A DNA stretch of 64,000 nt from contig JAPTHN010000004.1 of assembly GCA_026936325.1 (NCBI GenBank), positions 27,273,910-27,337,909 on the forward strand. Direction: 5' to 3'. Origin of the DNA: Platynereis dumerilii. Taxonomy: Eukaryota > Annelida > Polychaeta > Phyllodocida > Nereididae. The notes beneath the pieces were generated by a model. That model did not search any database. It was given only the letters and a program-made list of their open reading frames with translations, and was not told where the DNA came from. The number at the start of each line of letters is the position of its first letter. Within the stretch, counting starts at the first letter, position 1. Of this stretch, positions 33,925-46,850 are shown in pieces. The position numbers and the translations under genes were made by a program.

Positions 33925-34464
33925 TACACTCTTGATCAAAATGCTAGAATAATTTGGATTTTCAAGGTGTCAGAACTTCAAAGTTCTATAATTGGTGATT
34001 GAATGTGAGGAATTGCAAAGAATTGTTCCTCAGACATTAGATAATTTATTATAAACCATTTTTGGTGACTGAGAATTATTTGAAAATTTTCTTCGGGTAA
34101 CTCAGAAAAATTTATCATTTTTAGTAAAAATGTTTCAAAAATTGCATCATGGGTCAACAACATAGACACGAAATTTCAACCCTATCAAAAAATGCCAACT
34201 TAATCTTGCCATCTACAATCAAATAACATCACAATTTCATGTTGAATGCCATATGCATTGACCTCTGCCTTCACTTCACTTGTCATGGATTCCATCAACT
34301 AGTTTTTTGCTTCTTTAAAAAATGGTTTATAATATCATTTAGACATAAATCTAAGGTCTGGGGAAAACATCTAGCAGTTCCTCGCATTCAATCACTAATC
34401 TCAAAACTTTGAAGTTCTGACAGCTTGAAAATCCGAATTATTCCAGAATTTTGATCATGAGTAT
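33925..34464. mobile_element. TIR element, CTGGAATAATT family, copy B
   Basis: Duplication partner of 7598-8135. The left end is TACACTCTTGATCAAAATG and the right is its inverse ending TTTTGATCATGAGTATA. Confidence 0.7.
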
Positions 34465-36069
34465 AGAAAATAAAAACAGCCCAGTGCCATGAAGGGGCCC
34501 GGTCTATGGTGCTGGGGTAAGTCTGTGTTGACAGGGCCTAGTCTAAATGGCTACACGGCCAGTCTTTGTGATGTTCGCACTGTAGACGCATGCGCAAGGT
34601 CTCATATAGCATAACAATCACTGTCGATCCGTGAAATCCTTGAAATCGACATTTGCAAAGGATAAGGAAGAGCAGCATAAGCATGAACCTTGAACAGAAT
34701 ATCTGTAGGCCAAGTATCTTGACCTGTTCTCGGTGATACTATCTCCGATGCCATTTGCCAAATTCAGCATGTTACAGTGTGTCGCAATTAAGGAAATGAA
34801 GTGAAAAAATTTGCTCAACATTGAGCAACTGGCAAATCGTGCAATCTTTTTGCATTCTGAAATGAGAAATTGAACGGTTAACTTGTTGAAATGCAAGAAG
34901 GGGAAGTTATGTCAGGTAAATAAGTTGACATATCAATATATTGTATACATATATATACAAGATAACGTGGGGAGAATGAAGCCTGAGGTAATCCGGAATG
35001 TTTATTTTGGCCATATGACAGGCGTTACAGTGGTATCTGAATCTTTAACGGCTTTAGAGAATAATGGCTGTGCTTATATTCCTCAGAATATAAAATCATA
35101 AAGCGAGCCAGATTATGGGGCACAGTGAATCACTGATTCGGACGTATATCAGTCCTGAGTGGCCCGTCGTATATGTGCAATGTGACTGTATAATGTGGTT
35201 GTTTTCAGCTTCAGGCCAGCATAAGTACACAGAACACTATCTTGTTACTCATATTTGCATTTTGTTTGCAAATTTATCCAGAAGGTGGAGCTGGAGTAAC
35301 TTTTATTTCTGCCACTGGCATTTATCTTCATGCCATTCAGTCTGATCGGAGCTTGTACATCGATATCCAAAATCAGAAGAACGTCTTCCATTTTGTCTTT
35401 TCTCTTTTCTTTCCCTCATAACCATTCTATAAAATCCCATCTCCTCATATAAATTATGTTTCATAAATTATGATAATACATATATATTATATATAATGAA
35501 CCTGGAACCCACTCCACTGCATTGTCATCTGATACCCAGTACAGGAATTTCTGCATCTTCAAGAATGTCCCGGCCGCATGCACAAACAATATTTCCACAA
35601 ACACAGGCCCCATTTTGTTTGCCCTACAAACACTACATATTTGCTGCAACAGGAAGTCCAGTGTCATATTGGCTGGACATAAGGCTTTCTAAGCTATTAC
35701 TGATTTCTGAAGGTCGGCTGTAAAAATAAAGACAGTTTATGTTGACATGCATAGGATTCCTTGGGGTCACCCATCAGCCAATGGTTTGTAATAGTAACAT
35801 TTACAACAACTAATCCAACCTGGTTCACTCTAATCAAATGAAAGTCAATGCAATCTAATCCAATCCAACCCAATGTAATGCAGTCTAATCATATCTAATC
35901 TGATCTAATCTATTCCAATCCATTTGACTATCTTATCCGTTTTATCTATCCTATTTCTATTGATCTAAATAGATCTGTCTCCTGGTGTATTTGTAGATCT
36001 ATCAAAAGGAAGACGAAAGAGTGCTCTGATTTCTTTTTTATTTACGTTTCATTAAAGATTCAATCAGTA
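34465..36069. other. Duplicated DNA without recognised gene, copy B
   Basis: Collinear with 8136-10868, but lacking the TTAA element (empty site near 34790) and the 6-bp-TSD MITE (empty site near 35338). It includes the degenerate TCTAA/TCCAA tract at 35800-35935. Confidence 0.45.
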
Positions 36070-36780
36070 AGAGTTGGAGTCAGAGTGAGGAGTCTGAGTT
36101 GAGGAGTCGGATGCTTTCAGGTGGAGTCAGAGTCTAATATGAAACTGCTTACTGCCATGGCTTTGGAGTATGAGTTGCAGCCAGGAGTTGGAGTCGTGAA
36201 TAGGGGGTTTTTTGGGTGGAGTCGGAATTACAATGTATTCCCTTGGCTTTGTAGTATGAGTCGGAGTCAGGATTTGGAGTCGTGAAATACATGTAGGAGG
36301 GGTTTGGGTGGAGTCACTGTAGAACTTTGTTTTTCTGGTGGGGTCGCAGTCGCAGCCGAAAATCCTGACTCCTAGAATAATTATTAATTTATATATATTT
36401 ACAAAAACGCTGTATGCAAAATTGTACACAAAACTTCCTGAGAATGTATATTAATATACAAGGAAATATTGTAGACTTACTTCTTGTAATTCAGGAAACC
36501 GTTGGAGTTGGAGTCGCTTTTAAGAAAGCCAGACAGACTCGGTTCACTTACTACCCGACTGTGGTCTAGAAATCAGTTAAGATACAAAACTAGTAGGCCT
36601 AATCAATCATTAACAGAATCTGATGGTAAGATCAATAGTGGAATTAATTTTCATTCATCTGCTGACCACTTGAAGTTTTTGTAAAAAAAAATAACGATAA
36701 AAGGAGTCAGGAATCAGAGTCGGAATTCATGAAACCCAAAAGAGTCATATTTCAAGAAGCAAAGTGGAGTCAGAAGTCAA
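36070..36780. mobile_element. Diverged GGAGTC-type hAT element remains, copy B
   Basis: Partner of 10869-11545. GGAGTC-rich blocks surround a core with GACTCCTAGAATAATTA and AAAAACGC.GT, ending in GGTTCACTTACTACC. Confidence 0.6.
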
Positions 36781-37329
36781 CTGTGAAACGTGAAACCAAA
36801 ATAAAATAAATTGCTCCAAGGTTCACTTTCCCAACATTTGCTTTGGTGATTACTTCATCTGACAATAGTGGCCTTGAGGTACATTGCATCATAAATATGG
36901 ACTTAAGGGATCTCCAAGGTGAATGCCTTGACAACAACTGCAAAATAAGAAAGCAAGAGAAAGAGGGAAATAGTAGATATCATATCTTATACAAAGACAG
37001 TTTCATATGTGTATTCAACTGACCTTTAGGCCAAAGGCATACTGTTCGGTTTCATTTATGTTTAGTCAAATAGTTATACCAAGCGTAAAAAAGTCAGTCA
37101 TAATTCTGGTGAGATATATGACTATATGCCTACAATGGTTTATAGATAGAAATGTAACTAAATGCCAAAGACAATTGAATATGGTACATTTGTATTGGCC
37201 CCAGTAACACCAAATCACAACATGCCGATGGAAATAGAAAACTCCGGGGGAGTATAACTTGTTTTGAATATTCTCCCTCAAAGGAAGTTGCTTACACCTT
37301 ACAGTGCCCTCGATCATATCTCTTCTGTG
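36781..37329. other. Duplicated DNA without recognised gene, copy B
   Basis: It aligns with 11546-12065 of copy A and then diverges. Confidence 0.3.
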
Positions 37330-37333
37330 TTAA

Positions 37334-37961
37334 CCCTCCTATGGTCCACCACATTTGTGACATGAACGGTCAACAGGGGCCTCTGAGGCCCCCCTCCATT
37401 TATGCCAAGAAGCACTATTTAGATTCCAGAAGATGAAATACTATTCTTTTGATTCATGACAACTCAGCCTCATTATTTAAAATCATTGGAAAACAGTAGT
37501 ATAAAGACGCTTTAACATTATTGTAAAATTACCTGCTTTAGCTCTTGATTTTGCATGGTATCATCCAAATAGATATTACTAGATTGATACTAATTGTGTT
37601 TTAAGGCTTATTAAATTGAATATGTACACACATCTATTATGAATCTTTGTTTTATTAGTCGTAAGGATATATTTTGAGCCATTATCAGTGATCAGCAATT
37701 TTAAAAGGTGCATGAACATGGAAGTATGTGCAGGGGAGAGGGCCTCCGAGGCCCCCATGGACCATTCATGCCGAATATTTGTCAGCTGCAATTTACACTG
37801 GCCATACAAATGGGATACTTTAGATTAAACTGCATCTGATTCCTTTCCAGCTAAGGAAGGATTACAGGAACCAGTAAAACTTGTCAGTCAATTTATGTTT
37901 CAAAGACAGAAGATCAAAGTTAGAGGGATGGCTTCTGAGGCCCCTGTGGACCATAGGAGGG
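37334..37961. mobile_element. piggyBac-like MITE with TTAA flanks
   Basis: It begins CCCTCCTATGGTCCA and ends TGGACCATAGGAGGG, with TTAA on both sides (37330-37333, 37962-37965). A CCC start with TTAA duplication is the piggyBac pattern. A palindromic word GGCCTCNGAGGCCCC occurs near both ends and once inside (about 37380, 37740, 37935). No transposase frame. Copy A keeps only the right half. Confidence 0.8.
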
Positions 37962-38033
37962 TTAAAGCACAGAATTTTTTCTTAGCCCAATATAACTACA
38001 TATTAGTGGTCTCTGTGTAATAATAGCCCTTAG

Positions 38034-39447
38034 TGAAGTTTTTCAGGATAAGGAACTAAGGTGGCTACCAAGAACTCATGTCCATTAAGGCTTAGTGGAG
38101 GTCACTGGGTGGGGGTAATCAAACCATTTTAAGCGAATGTTTTTAATACTCTTATTGAATATGTGTGCAAACATATGTTTCGCTTGAGCAAACCTGCAGT
38201 GTGATTATTACGTAGTGCATTACAGAAATCATAACATAAGCATTTAAGGGGACATTCTTAGTAGCCGCCTCAGTTTCTCATTGATGCTTGACATGTCCAA
38301 AGCTTTTGACACCGTGAAAAGAAAAACACTACTAGAAGATCTAAGAAATGTACTTAATGACGGAGAATTACACATGCTTCATCTCATGATCAAAGAAGTC
38401 AAATACAGTGTCAGAGTCAAGACAGACACAAGTGAAAATATCAAGACAAACATTGGAGTGCCACAAGGCGATTGTATGTCCCCAGTACTTTTCACACTAT
38501 ACCTAGCTCAAGCCCTTAATTTCAACAGAAGTAGAACAGAAATTGAACATTCATATGCAAAATCAGAAAACGAAAGGCTGGAAAGAGAAAAGAAAGAAAA
38601 TGATCATAATTACGCCATCTTCGAAGACATCAATATTACGATTGACCAGCAATACGCAGACAAAATTGTATAGGCACCAAACGGAAAACACATCATTGAA
38701 AATATAGAAGATCAAGTACCATCAAAAGTGCAAGAAAGAAATTTATATGTTAACAAGGGAAAGACGGAAAAGTATGTTATAGAAAGAAACGGAAATGAAA
38801 AATGGAAAAACTGTAAATACCTAGGGAGCAGACTGGATACGGAAGAAGACATCAAAAGAAGAAAAGGACTGGCAATAAATGCAAAGAATAAATTAAATCA
38901 TCTGTTCAACAGCAAAGCAAGTATGAAGATGAAGATAAGAGCATTGAATGCATTCGTAGGAAGTATATTTCTCTGCAACAGTGAAATCTGGACATTAACA
39001 TCAAATTTAGAACACAAAATAGACGTTTTCCAAAGATTATTACTGCGACAACTATTGAAAATTCACTATCCAGACAGAATATCAAAATAAGATTTATACA
39101 GAAGAACAGGAATCAAAGAAAAATGGAGTATCACCATCAAAAAGAGAAGACTAAATTGGCTTGGCCATCTTTTAAGACTACCATCTGAAACACCTGCCCA
39201 AAAAGCCTTTGATGAGTTTCTTCGACCAGTTAAAAGACCTCAAGGAAGACCAGCAAATACATGGGTGGGAAACATCATGAAAGAACTGAAAGAATTTAAT
39301 ATTACAGATATAGAAGAGGCAAGAGAATTGGCAAGGAACAGAGACACCTGGAGGGGAGTGACTAAATTGGAGAGTGCAGAGTCCTCACGGACGTGAGCAC
39401 AACAAAGAAGAAGAAGAGCCTCAGTTCCCATATCCTGAAAAACTTCA
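38034..39447. mobile_element. MITE (TGAAGTTTTTCAGGAT ends) split by a LINE
   Basis: The left end TGAAGTTTTTCAGGATA is matched inverted at the right end (TATCCTGAAAAACTTCA). The next words, GGAACTAAGGTGGCTAC and its inverse, are also paired. The MITE proper is about 270 bp and has been opened by a LINE at 38276-39417. Copy A has neither (17445). A 3-bp TTA/TTG duplication is possible but not certain. Confidence 0.75.
38276..39417 (+). mobile_element. 5'-truncated LINE (non-LTR) with partial reverse transcriptase
   Basis: One frame runs 38281-39396 with only two in-frame stops (38671-38673, 39088-39090). Reverse transcriptase motif A reads DMSKAFDTV and motif B reads GVPQGDCMSPVLFTLYLA. Motif C is damaged (QYADKIV then stop, where YADD is expected). 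After the thumb region (NCKYLGSRLDTEEDIKRR) comes a conserved C-terminal part (RRLNWLGHLLRLPSETPAQK and RPVKRPQGRP). The 3' end is AACAAAGAAGAAGAAG. A 9-bp target duplication GCCTCAGTT (38267-38275, 39418-39426) shows target-primed insertion into the right arm of the MITE. Family not assigned beyond non-LTR. Confidence 0.88.
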
Positions 39448-39628
39448 TTGTAAAACCAACAACAGAACCTGCTTAAGTTAGTCTTACAATGCAGAGACAC
39501 CTGTACTCTCAGTGTCTTTAAAGTTGAAAACTTAGCCAAATCTGGCTACATTTCACTTTCGACACCTTCTGAAATGTCACATCATATAGTAATTTCAAAA
39601 GGAGATTCGTTAAGCAAAGGACGATAGA

Positions 39629-39984
39629 CAGAGGCGTAGATCCTAGGGGGATGGGGGGGATGCATCCCCCCCTAGGATGAGCCTGGGGGGGATGATCATA
39701 TGATTATCCCCCCCCTAGAATTTCAAATTATAACTACTTGCTGTTGACAATTATTAGTCATATTAAGCTAATTTTCCATAATACCAGTTGGTTGTTATTT
39801 AGAAAGTACATGCTAAAGACCTGTATCTAAGAACTTACTTTAGATAATAAATAATCTAAAATATTTTGGCTTTTGGAACCCCTAAATCCCCTCCTCATAC
39901 GATTTTCGGTCTGTTGGGCCGCGCGCAAATTTTGCTTTCGCGGAAATCATCCCCCCCTACAAAAACGAAAAATCTAGGCCCCTG
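39629..39984. mobile_element. hAT-type MITE private to copy B
   Basis: It starts CAGAGGCGTAGATC and ends AATCTAGGCCCCTG, with 8-bp flanks ACGATAGA (39621-39628) and ACGATGGA (39985-39992). G- and C-runs lie next to the ends. Copy A at about 17610 has the uninterrupted site. Confidence 0.85.
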
Positions 39985-41759
39985 ACGATGGAACGCTTTC
40001 AATATCACAGAAATTCAACATTATGTTTTAGACCTACCTTGCAATAAGTTCATGTTGGAACAAGTGCAAGCTGCAAGGTCAATTGAGTAAAAAGCTAAAG
40101 CCACTCATCTCCCATTTTCAAATCTTATCTGATGACAAATGCAGATAAAGTAATCTGTTAAAGTAATCTGTTAATGGTCTTTCACCTGCATGTCTTTTAG
40201 ATTTTGGGGCTTCACAGACTGGAGATAAAGCTTGGCCCCCGTTGAAAGTTAACACACTTCAGTCGTTAAACTAACCTCTGTGTAACAATGAAATAGCTGA
40301 GGTGTAACGGTAGGGCTGCACAAGCTGCCATCGTGTCAAATCTGTAAATTGGACTTTACGGAATTGCCAAGTTTCAACCACCTCCAGAATTAGTCTAGTA
40401 GGAACGGGGGGTTCCCATGCACCCGAAAGATATATTTTTTTAACTTTGGCTTTCGGAATCCTCATAATGTGAAGAAAATATTTTTTTATGTTCCCATCGC
40501 CAATTATTGTCCCATGTCATCCGTACGGCGGCCATCTTGGATTAACGTCGAAATTGCCATCATTTTGACGAAAAATCACTAACTTCTAAACTACTGGTCA
40601 CAAATAGGCATATGATACCATTTTTTCAGGGTAAATCCACCTGGAGAGTTGATTAAAGAGGTCTATTTTGTGATTTGTTCAATTCTAAACATATAAAGGT
40701 GAATAAATAGGCAAAAATGGTGAATTTTTCACCAAAAAATCAATGTTTTTTAAAATACAAATAAAGCCAATCTCTTCAGACACATTCTGATGGACAGATC
40801 ACTAAAAAAAGACTAGCTGTGCATAGATCTATGCAAGACGTTTAAATGGACACCAAAATGAATACCACTTTTTCAGGGTAAATCAATCTGGGAAGTTGAT
40901 TAATGAAACCCATTTTATGATTTATTCAATTCTAAGTGCATTAATGTAAAAAATTATTCAAAAATGGTAATTTTTGTTTTTGGTCTTAACCAACCGTGCA
41001 ATTCAAGAAACATCGATTTCTGCAGGCACCGCAAATGGACAGCTGCACTTGAAAATGTTAGATGTATTTGTATTCCATCCAAGAAATTTAAAATGAAACT
41101 GAAATATATAGCATGCTATTTGTAGTAGGGATTCTAGATCTGAATCTAAGTTGGTAAAGATCATCCATGGTGGCGCTGTCATCAGTTTTCCTCGAAGCCA
41201 CACCCAGGTCTGGAATTGTTGGTCTACATCAATGGTTGGACACATGTAAATAGAAATTTAGAGGATTTCTGGAAAACGTAATTGAATTGGTCTTGAAAAT
41301 CAGATATGCAAATTAATGGTAATGATTGAATTTGGTCTTGAACATGTAAGGAATTTACTTTCTTGATTTTCAGACAGCAGCCTGAATCGTTTTTGGAAAA
41401 GGAATGTCACAAAGGCCTATATACATTATACAAAACTAAAATTGAAAGATCAGAAACTTGTGCTCCCCGAAGGTAGTCAGGGTTGCAGGTAATGGAGAAG
41501 TGTGATGTTTGCCCAGGTGGAAGTCCAGAAAAGGCTTGTTTTTTGTGGAGTAGGTCAATTATGAAGTCAACATGAATTTTGTTGATTTCTTAAGATGTCA
41601 CTAAATCTGAAAATTGTCCCCCAGGATAAGATTCCTTGAGTCAGACATCTTGAAACAGCCAACTTACCTGCATTGCCATTGGTTACCTATATCTGGATTT
41701 GGTACCAATCTTTTGCTTAAGACTTCCTCTATCCATTAAATTTACCAGGAAACGGTGAC

Positions 41760-42570
41760 AGCCTGTTTCAGTGCCGCTGACAGCAACTGGAAACGGTGAG
41801 GCAAGAACCAACCAAGCCTGCATGTTGGTAGGGAGCCTGAACTAGGTAGGCCAAAGAAATGCCATCAACAGAGCCACTGGGTTGCCGCCACTTATGTAGC
41901 ATGGAGGGGCAACAACCTGAGCTAGGCAGAAAAACAGGGAACCACTGAAGCGTCCCCCAGCTACAGATGTCAAGGCACATCTGCCGAAATAGGCCGAAGA
42001 CGAACTGAGGATGAGGCCAGGACCCGGACGACAGGGCTAGGACGACCATGGCCAAACCTGCACTAGGTCCGTCCTCTGCAGCGCGTCTATAGGACCCTGG
42101 GTGCTCTATCCCCTCCCAGTGTTGGAGGCCCACAGTCTGGGGTAGCGGTCGGGTTCCAGTCTTCGATATCCTGCTGCCCTAGTATGCATACTCTGTAGTC
42201 AGTCACTCTTCAGCTAGAGGTCCAGTCTGTGCTTGGGCACTTCTGGGTGATAGCAAGAGGTGGCAGACCAGGGCCCCTGTCTCCCGCCTCCTGCTTGTTC
42301 ATGCCTTGTTGTGCCCTGGGCTTGAGAAGGGGGGTTGGAGCATCCTTCTGGGAACCAGCCTCCAGAAATGCCTGGAGTACACCTCCCTTCTGGGGCCTCC
42401 GGGCTTGGTCATGACGTATGGGTTTGCATCTGTTTCGGGCTTCTTCGCTCAGTTTGCTTTGGCCATTCCACCCTGGTGCCACCTCTGAGATATGATGTGC
42501 TGGCCATTGGGAAGCCACCCGAGTGCCTCATCAGTGGATGTTCCTTTTCGGGTCCCTCAGCACAGCGAGC
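41760..42570. other. GC-rich block in left palindrome arm
   Basis: This stretch is visibly GC-rich against an AT-rich background. Several overlapping frames are open on both strands, which is expected when TAA and TAG are rare and is not evidence of coding. Its inner edge (AGCGAGCTTGAACAAACTT) pairs with the inner edge of the right-arm block. Confidence 0.6.
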
Positions 42571-42892
42571 TTGAACAAACTTTGGGGTTAAAAAAATTGA
42601 CCAAGAGAACGATTAGCGCAGTGATGTAGAGGAAGATCAGACGAACATTTTGATGTATGAAACGAAAAAATCTGTTGGGATTTTTTTGAGATATTTGAGT
42701 TTTAAACTGTTAGCATGAAATCTTCATCTAAAAATGATCAAAACTGTCCATTTTTCCTGTTAGGTAATATCTAGGATAAAAGTCATTATTTAGAAGTAAA
42801 AATATGCATTCATTGCCACAACAGCAAGAAAAAACCCCTGATTCAGACTGACTGAGTGTGATAAACCTATAACAGTAAACATTTCTCAGAAA

Positions 42893-43936
42893 ATTTATAA
42901 GATATGAAGGTTCATCCAACACTTATCCTCTGGATAAATGAATTTCTCACTTGTAGACCACAATATGTAAAATTCCTTGGTACTAAATCTGATCTGTTGT
43001 ATACTTTTACTGGTGCTCCACAAGGCTGTGTCTTATCACCTATGTTGTTTACGCTGTATACTAGCAATTGTAGAACTGTCAACAAACAATGTCAACTCTT
43101 TAAATATGCAGATGACACTGCTCTTGTCGGAAGGTGTGTAAATGATGACTGTTCATACCTTGATGAAGTTGTAAGATTCACTGATTGGTGTGACGAGAAC
43201 TACCTAGAGTTAAATGTCAAAAAGACAAAAGAAATGGTAGTAGATTTCAGAAAATCGGCTGTGGTTCATAGACCTCTGTACATAGCAAATGAACTTGTAG
43301 AAAGTGTAAGAGAATACAAATACTTGGGAACGATAATTGATAACAACCTCACATTTAACAACAATGTTGATGCTGTCTACAAAAAAGCTCAATCTAGGAC
43401 ATACTTCGTTAGACAGCTGAGTAAGCTAAATGTTGACAATACGATAATGGATATATGTTCTACTCATCTGTTGTACAATCTGTCTTGTCCTTCTCGATAG
43501 TATGCTGGTTTGGAAACAGTTCGGCTGAGTCACATCAAAAGATCAGCAGAGTGATCAAAACATGTACAAAACTAGGCATTGGAAATGCTCTATCTTTATA
43601 TGAACTGTACAGGAAGGGTACTAGAAAAATGTGTGATGTTATCCAAAATGATGAATCTAAGGTCAGCCAGGAGACTGAGGTCTATAAGATGCCGTACAGC
43701 CAGGTACCAAAATTCATTTGTGCCTGCAAGTATCAGAATGCTTAATGAAATGACTGTGTGATTGTGATGATGTGTATGTCTGTGTTGTATGTGTTGTATG
43801 TGTCCGTGTGGTTTTGTCTATATGTGCAAGTGTGGTTAATTTTTGTGGATGTGTGAATGTTGTGATTGTACAAGGCAAGTTTCATGCACTGCGTGAATAA
43901 TAAAGTATTTATTATTATTATTTATTATTATTATTA
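42893..43936 (+). mobile_element. 5'-truncated Rex1/CR1-type LINE with ATT tail
   Basis: 42904-43500 encodes a partial reverse transcriptase: motif B GAPQGCVLSPMLFTLY, an intact YADD (LFKYADDTALVG), then WCDENYLELNVKKTKEMVVD and the thumb region (KYLGTIIDNNLTF). A frameshift near 43470 moves the reading to SFSIVCWFGN. Later shifts give SIRCRTARYQNSFVPASIRM, the conserved C-terminus of Rex1/CR1-like LINEs. The 3' end is AATAATAAAGTATTT followed by ATT units. It interrupts the left palindrome arm, and the flanking arm sequence (CATTTCTCAGAAAATTT and AAAATATGTTT) is continuous in the right arm. Confidence 0.85.
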
Positions 43937-44949
43937 AAATATGTTTATTTGCCAGCTTGTCCTCAGTTTCATCATTCTGGTGAATAATTGTAGTAGAATC
44001 TACCTCACTTTTGAACTCTATGGTGTATTATTGAGGTTTTTATGTGTTTTTAAAGAAATTTCACCACTGTGAAACAAGTACTTTTGCAACCATGTAAAGT
44101 GTAGCCAATGTTGAGTGAATCATCAGAAAACACATAGATAGAATGTTTGGAAGCATTTAATTAAGTATCTAGTAAAATACTTTGACATTGCAGTCTTAAC
44201 GTGCAATAGTTGTACGTGTTTGTATTAACTACATTTTCACATAATTTACTGAATTTATGCTATTTTTGTTGTTCTACACAATTGAAGATTGGTTGATTTT
44301 GGATGCCAGATAACCTACATCAACATTAAACACCCAACATCCATTTTAAGTACTCAAAATACATTAAGCATGAATATTACTGTTTATTTATAGCTTTTAA
44401 TCTTATTTGTGTCTTTTGCCCAATTGCAAAGACTTTTTATGTAATATCAGGGGATTCAACTTCATAGTGAAACAGATACTTACAATAGGGGGGGTGTTAT
44501 TTTAAAAATTTCAGAAAATCATACCTGTGTGGATGGAATATGAAAATATAGGTCAAAAGAAACCCAAAGGTACCTCAATTGCATTATTTGGTTTTAAAAA
44601 CCCATATGGACGGAGGCTTTGAAGATAACGGCTTATGCGCCGACTGCAAAATTACCCGAAAATGCCATATCTCGAGAACCAATGCACATACAGACTTCAA
44701 AATAGGCTCAAATTATTCGTAATCCCTAAGTTTATATTCGTCTTTCATAGTAAATATATGCCTATCTACCTTATTTTTTAAGATATAGCCCAAAAACCTT
44801 TGATTTTGTGCAAAACCTTATATTTTCGATTTTTTAGGAACTTCATAGGCCTAATATGAAGAATGTTAGCTTTTAAAAATTTCTGCTCCACTTGCTCTAT
44901 ATCCAAAAATTAAAGTATCATCCTAAACATTGAAGATTGATGTTGCAGT

Positions 44950-46850
44950 TTTAGCCAAATCAGTCTTTCTGTGTAACAGTGTCTATCTTTGTCTTCAAAA
45001 GGTGATGTATGTGTTCTGGTTTTATCCTCGTCAGCACTATAATGACTTGGGATTTATTTGTCTTCAGACATTTCCTCATATTTTAAAGTAAGTGTGTGTT
45101 TGGTGAAGAAATGTAGGCCTAATTTTGTTTACCAATTTTCATGTAAGAAAATGTAAGGAGTCTCCTAGGGACAGCACATTTCACCCTATTTGTAATTTTA
45201 CGTTTTGGCTTCAAAATTGGTTCTTTTCTTATCGAGAGGACACTGACAGGTTTTGCAAACTGAAGCAGCATTATCAAGTTGAAGCTGTGAATGTGTGGCT
45301 TCTTATGGTGGTGATGGATCAGATATTGTGATATACAAAGGTGATCTTGAATTTTCAACCTAATATTGGTAAGCAGAAATATTTAGTTCTCGTTCACAAA
45401 AAAAGCCTTATGTTTATTCCACCTTCTGTAGAAACATGTCACAAATTCTAGGAATTGAGAAATTTAGTATTTTTGGCATGTTATATCTCAAATTTTACAA
45501 TCTGTCTATAATTCTATACATATGTGTTACATTTTTCTCTTTACTGTGCAGCCACATCCACTTTAAAGTGTAGCCATTTTTCAAACAGACTTGATTAGAC
45601 TAAATAAATAACATAACCTGACAAGTAAAACTTTTTTTTTAATTTTTAGTCTACTTTACAGAGATTGTTAACATCTCTATTGACTTGCATGGCTAACTTG
45701 TTACAGAAGAAAGATTCTCAACATCCCAGTTTCATGCCTGAAATTGTTTCTGAACAAGAAATTCATTGACTTGTTCTCCTCAAGTAGTACTTCCTGGTCA
45801 TCTTTTGTCTTTGGTTACCTGTTCATTGGTCAAAAGTCAGTTGGTTCAACAAGACAAGGAGTACTAAAACAAAGTGCTCAGTCACAAGATGCTGGAGAAT
45901 TCAATATCACTGAAGGCATTCACCACAGAATTAAGCAAGGGGGTGTTGGAGAAGAACTGCATTTTTTAAGAAGTCCCTGGGATTGGCACAAGGTCACTTG
46001 GCAGAGGTAGATGTTTCAGCTTAATCTTTCTCTCCTCAGAGAAACAGCTTACTCTATTTTCAGAGCTATATGCAAACCCAAACTTTGAGGGTATGGACCA
46101 ATAATCCTGATAAAAAATTTGTGCATTAAGATGTCAGACACAGTCAATACATTTTAAATTGTTTTGTTTAGTCGTACTACTGTTAAAAATGATTAGATCC
46201 TGTCTCATCTTCTTGTTTCTCTTAAGACTTCTTGAAAAATCCTCTATTTTCTTCTTATAATATATCATTACTGCACAGTGGCGTCATTGTAGGTGGGGCT
46301 TTGACCAAAGTACACATGTTTCTGAATCAAAATGATATATAATTTTTCCGCTGACATCTTCCACGAAGATGTGACGGCTACTTGCCCCACCACATTAAAA
46401 TGAAACTGACGCCTGTTACTGCAAGATGAGCATAGGAAACAAATGAATGTGATTAACAATCAATTTTAGAGTTACTTGTCCTTCAGGGATGTCATTTTCC
46501 AGTATTGGACTTTTAGTATTAATAGATTCATTATTTATGCTATCCTCTTCAAGTTAATTTTATGCCATTACTGGCATTACTGCTGTCTCGCATGTGAAAT
46601 AGAATTATTATGGTGTTGTGAATGTCACTTGTTTTATAAGCTTGTCAAAGATCTTGTCAGTGAACCTCAAGACTTTTAAGATAGCTCCACACAGAGTACC
46701 AGGCAGTTATATGAAACTAAATATTAATGTTATTGTCATAAGTAAATCAAGTATCTCGCTGATCAAATCAATTTAGGCATAATCTATGCACGGTATACAA
46801 CAACTTGGTATAGTATGATTCAGTAATTAATAATATGGAATAGAACTCTC
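44950..46850. other. Central spacer of the giant palindrome
   Basis: AT-rich with no inverted partner. Plus frames at 45125-45331 and 45744-46010 are unrecognised. The only clear feature is the hAT MITE at 46276-46415. Confidence 0.4.
46276..46415. mobile_element. Short hAT-type MITE with perfect 8-bp duplication
   Basis: It begins CAGTGGCGTCATTG and ends AACTGACGCCTG. GTGGGGC and GCCCCAC are paired further in. TTACTGCA flanks both sides exactly (46268-46275, 46416-46423). 140 bp, non-coding. Confidence 0.88.
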
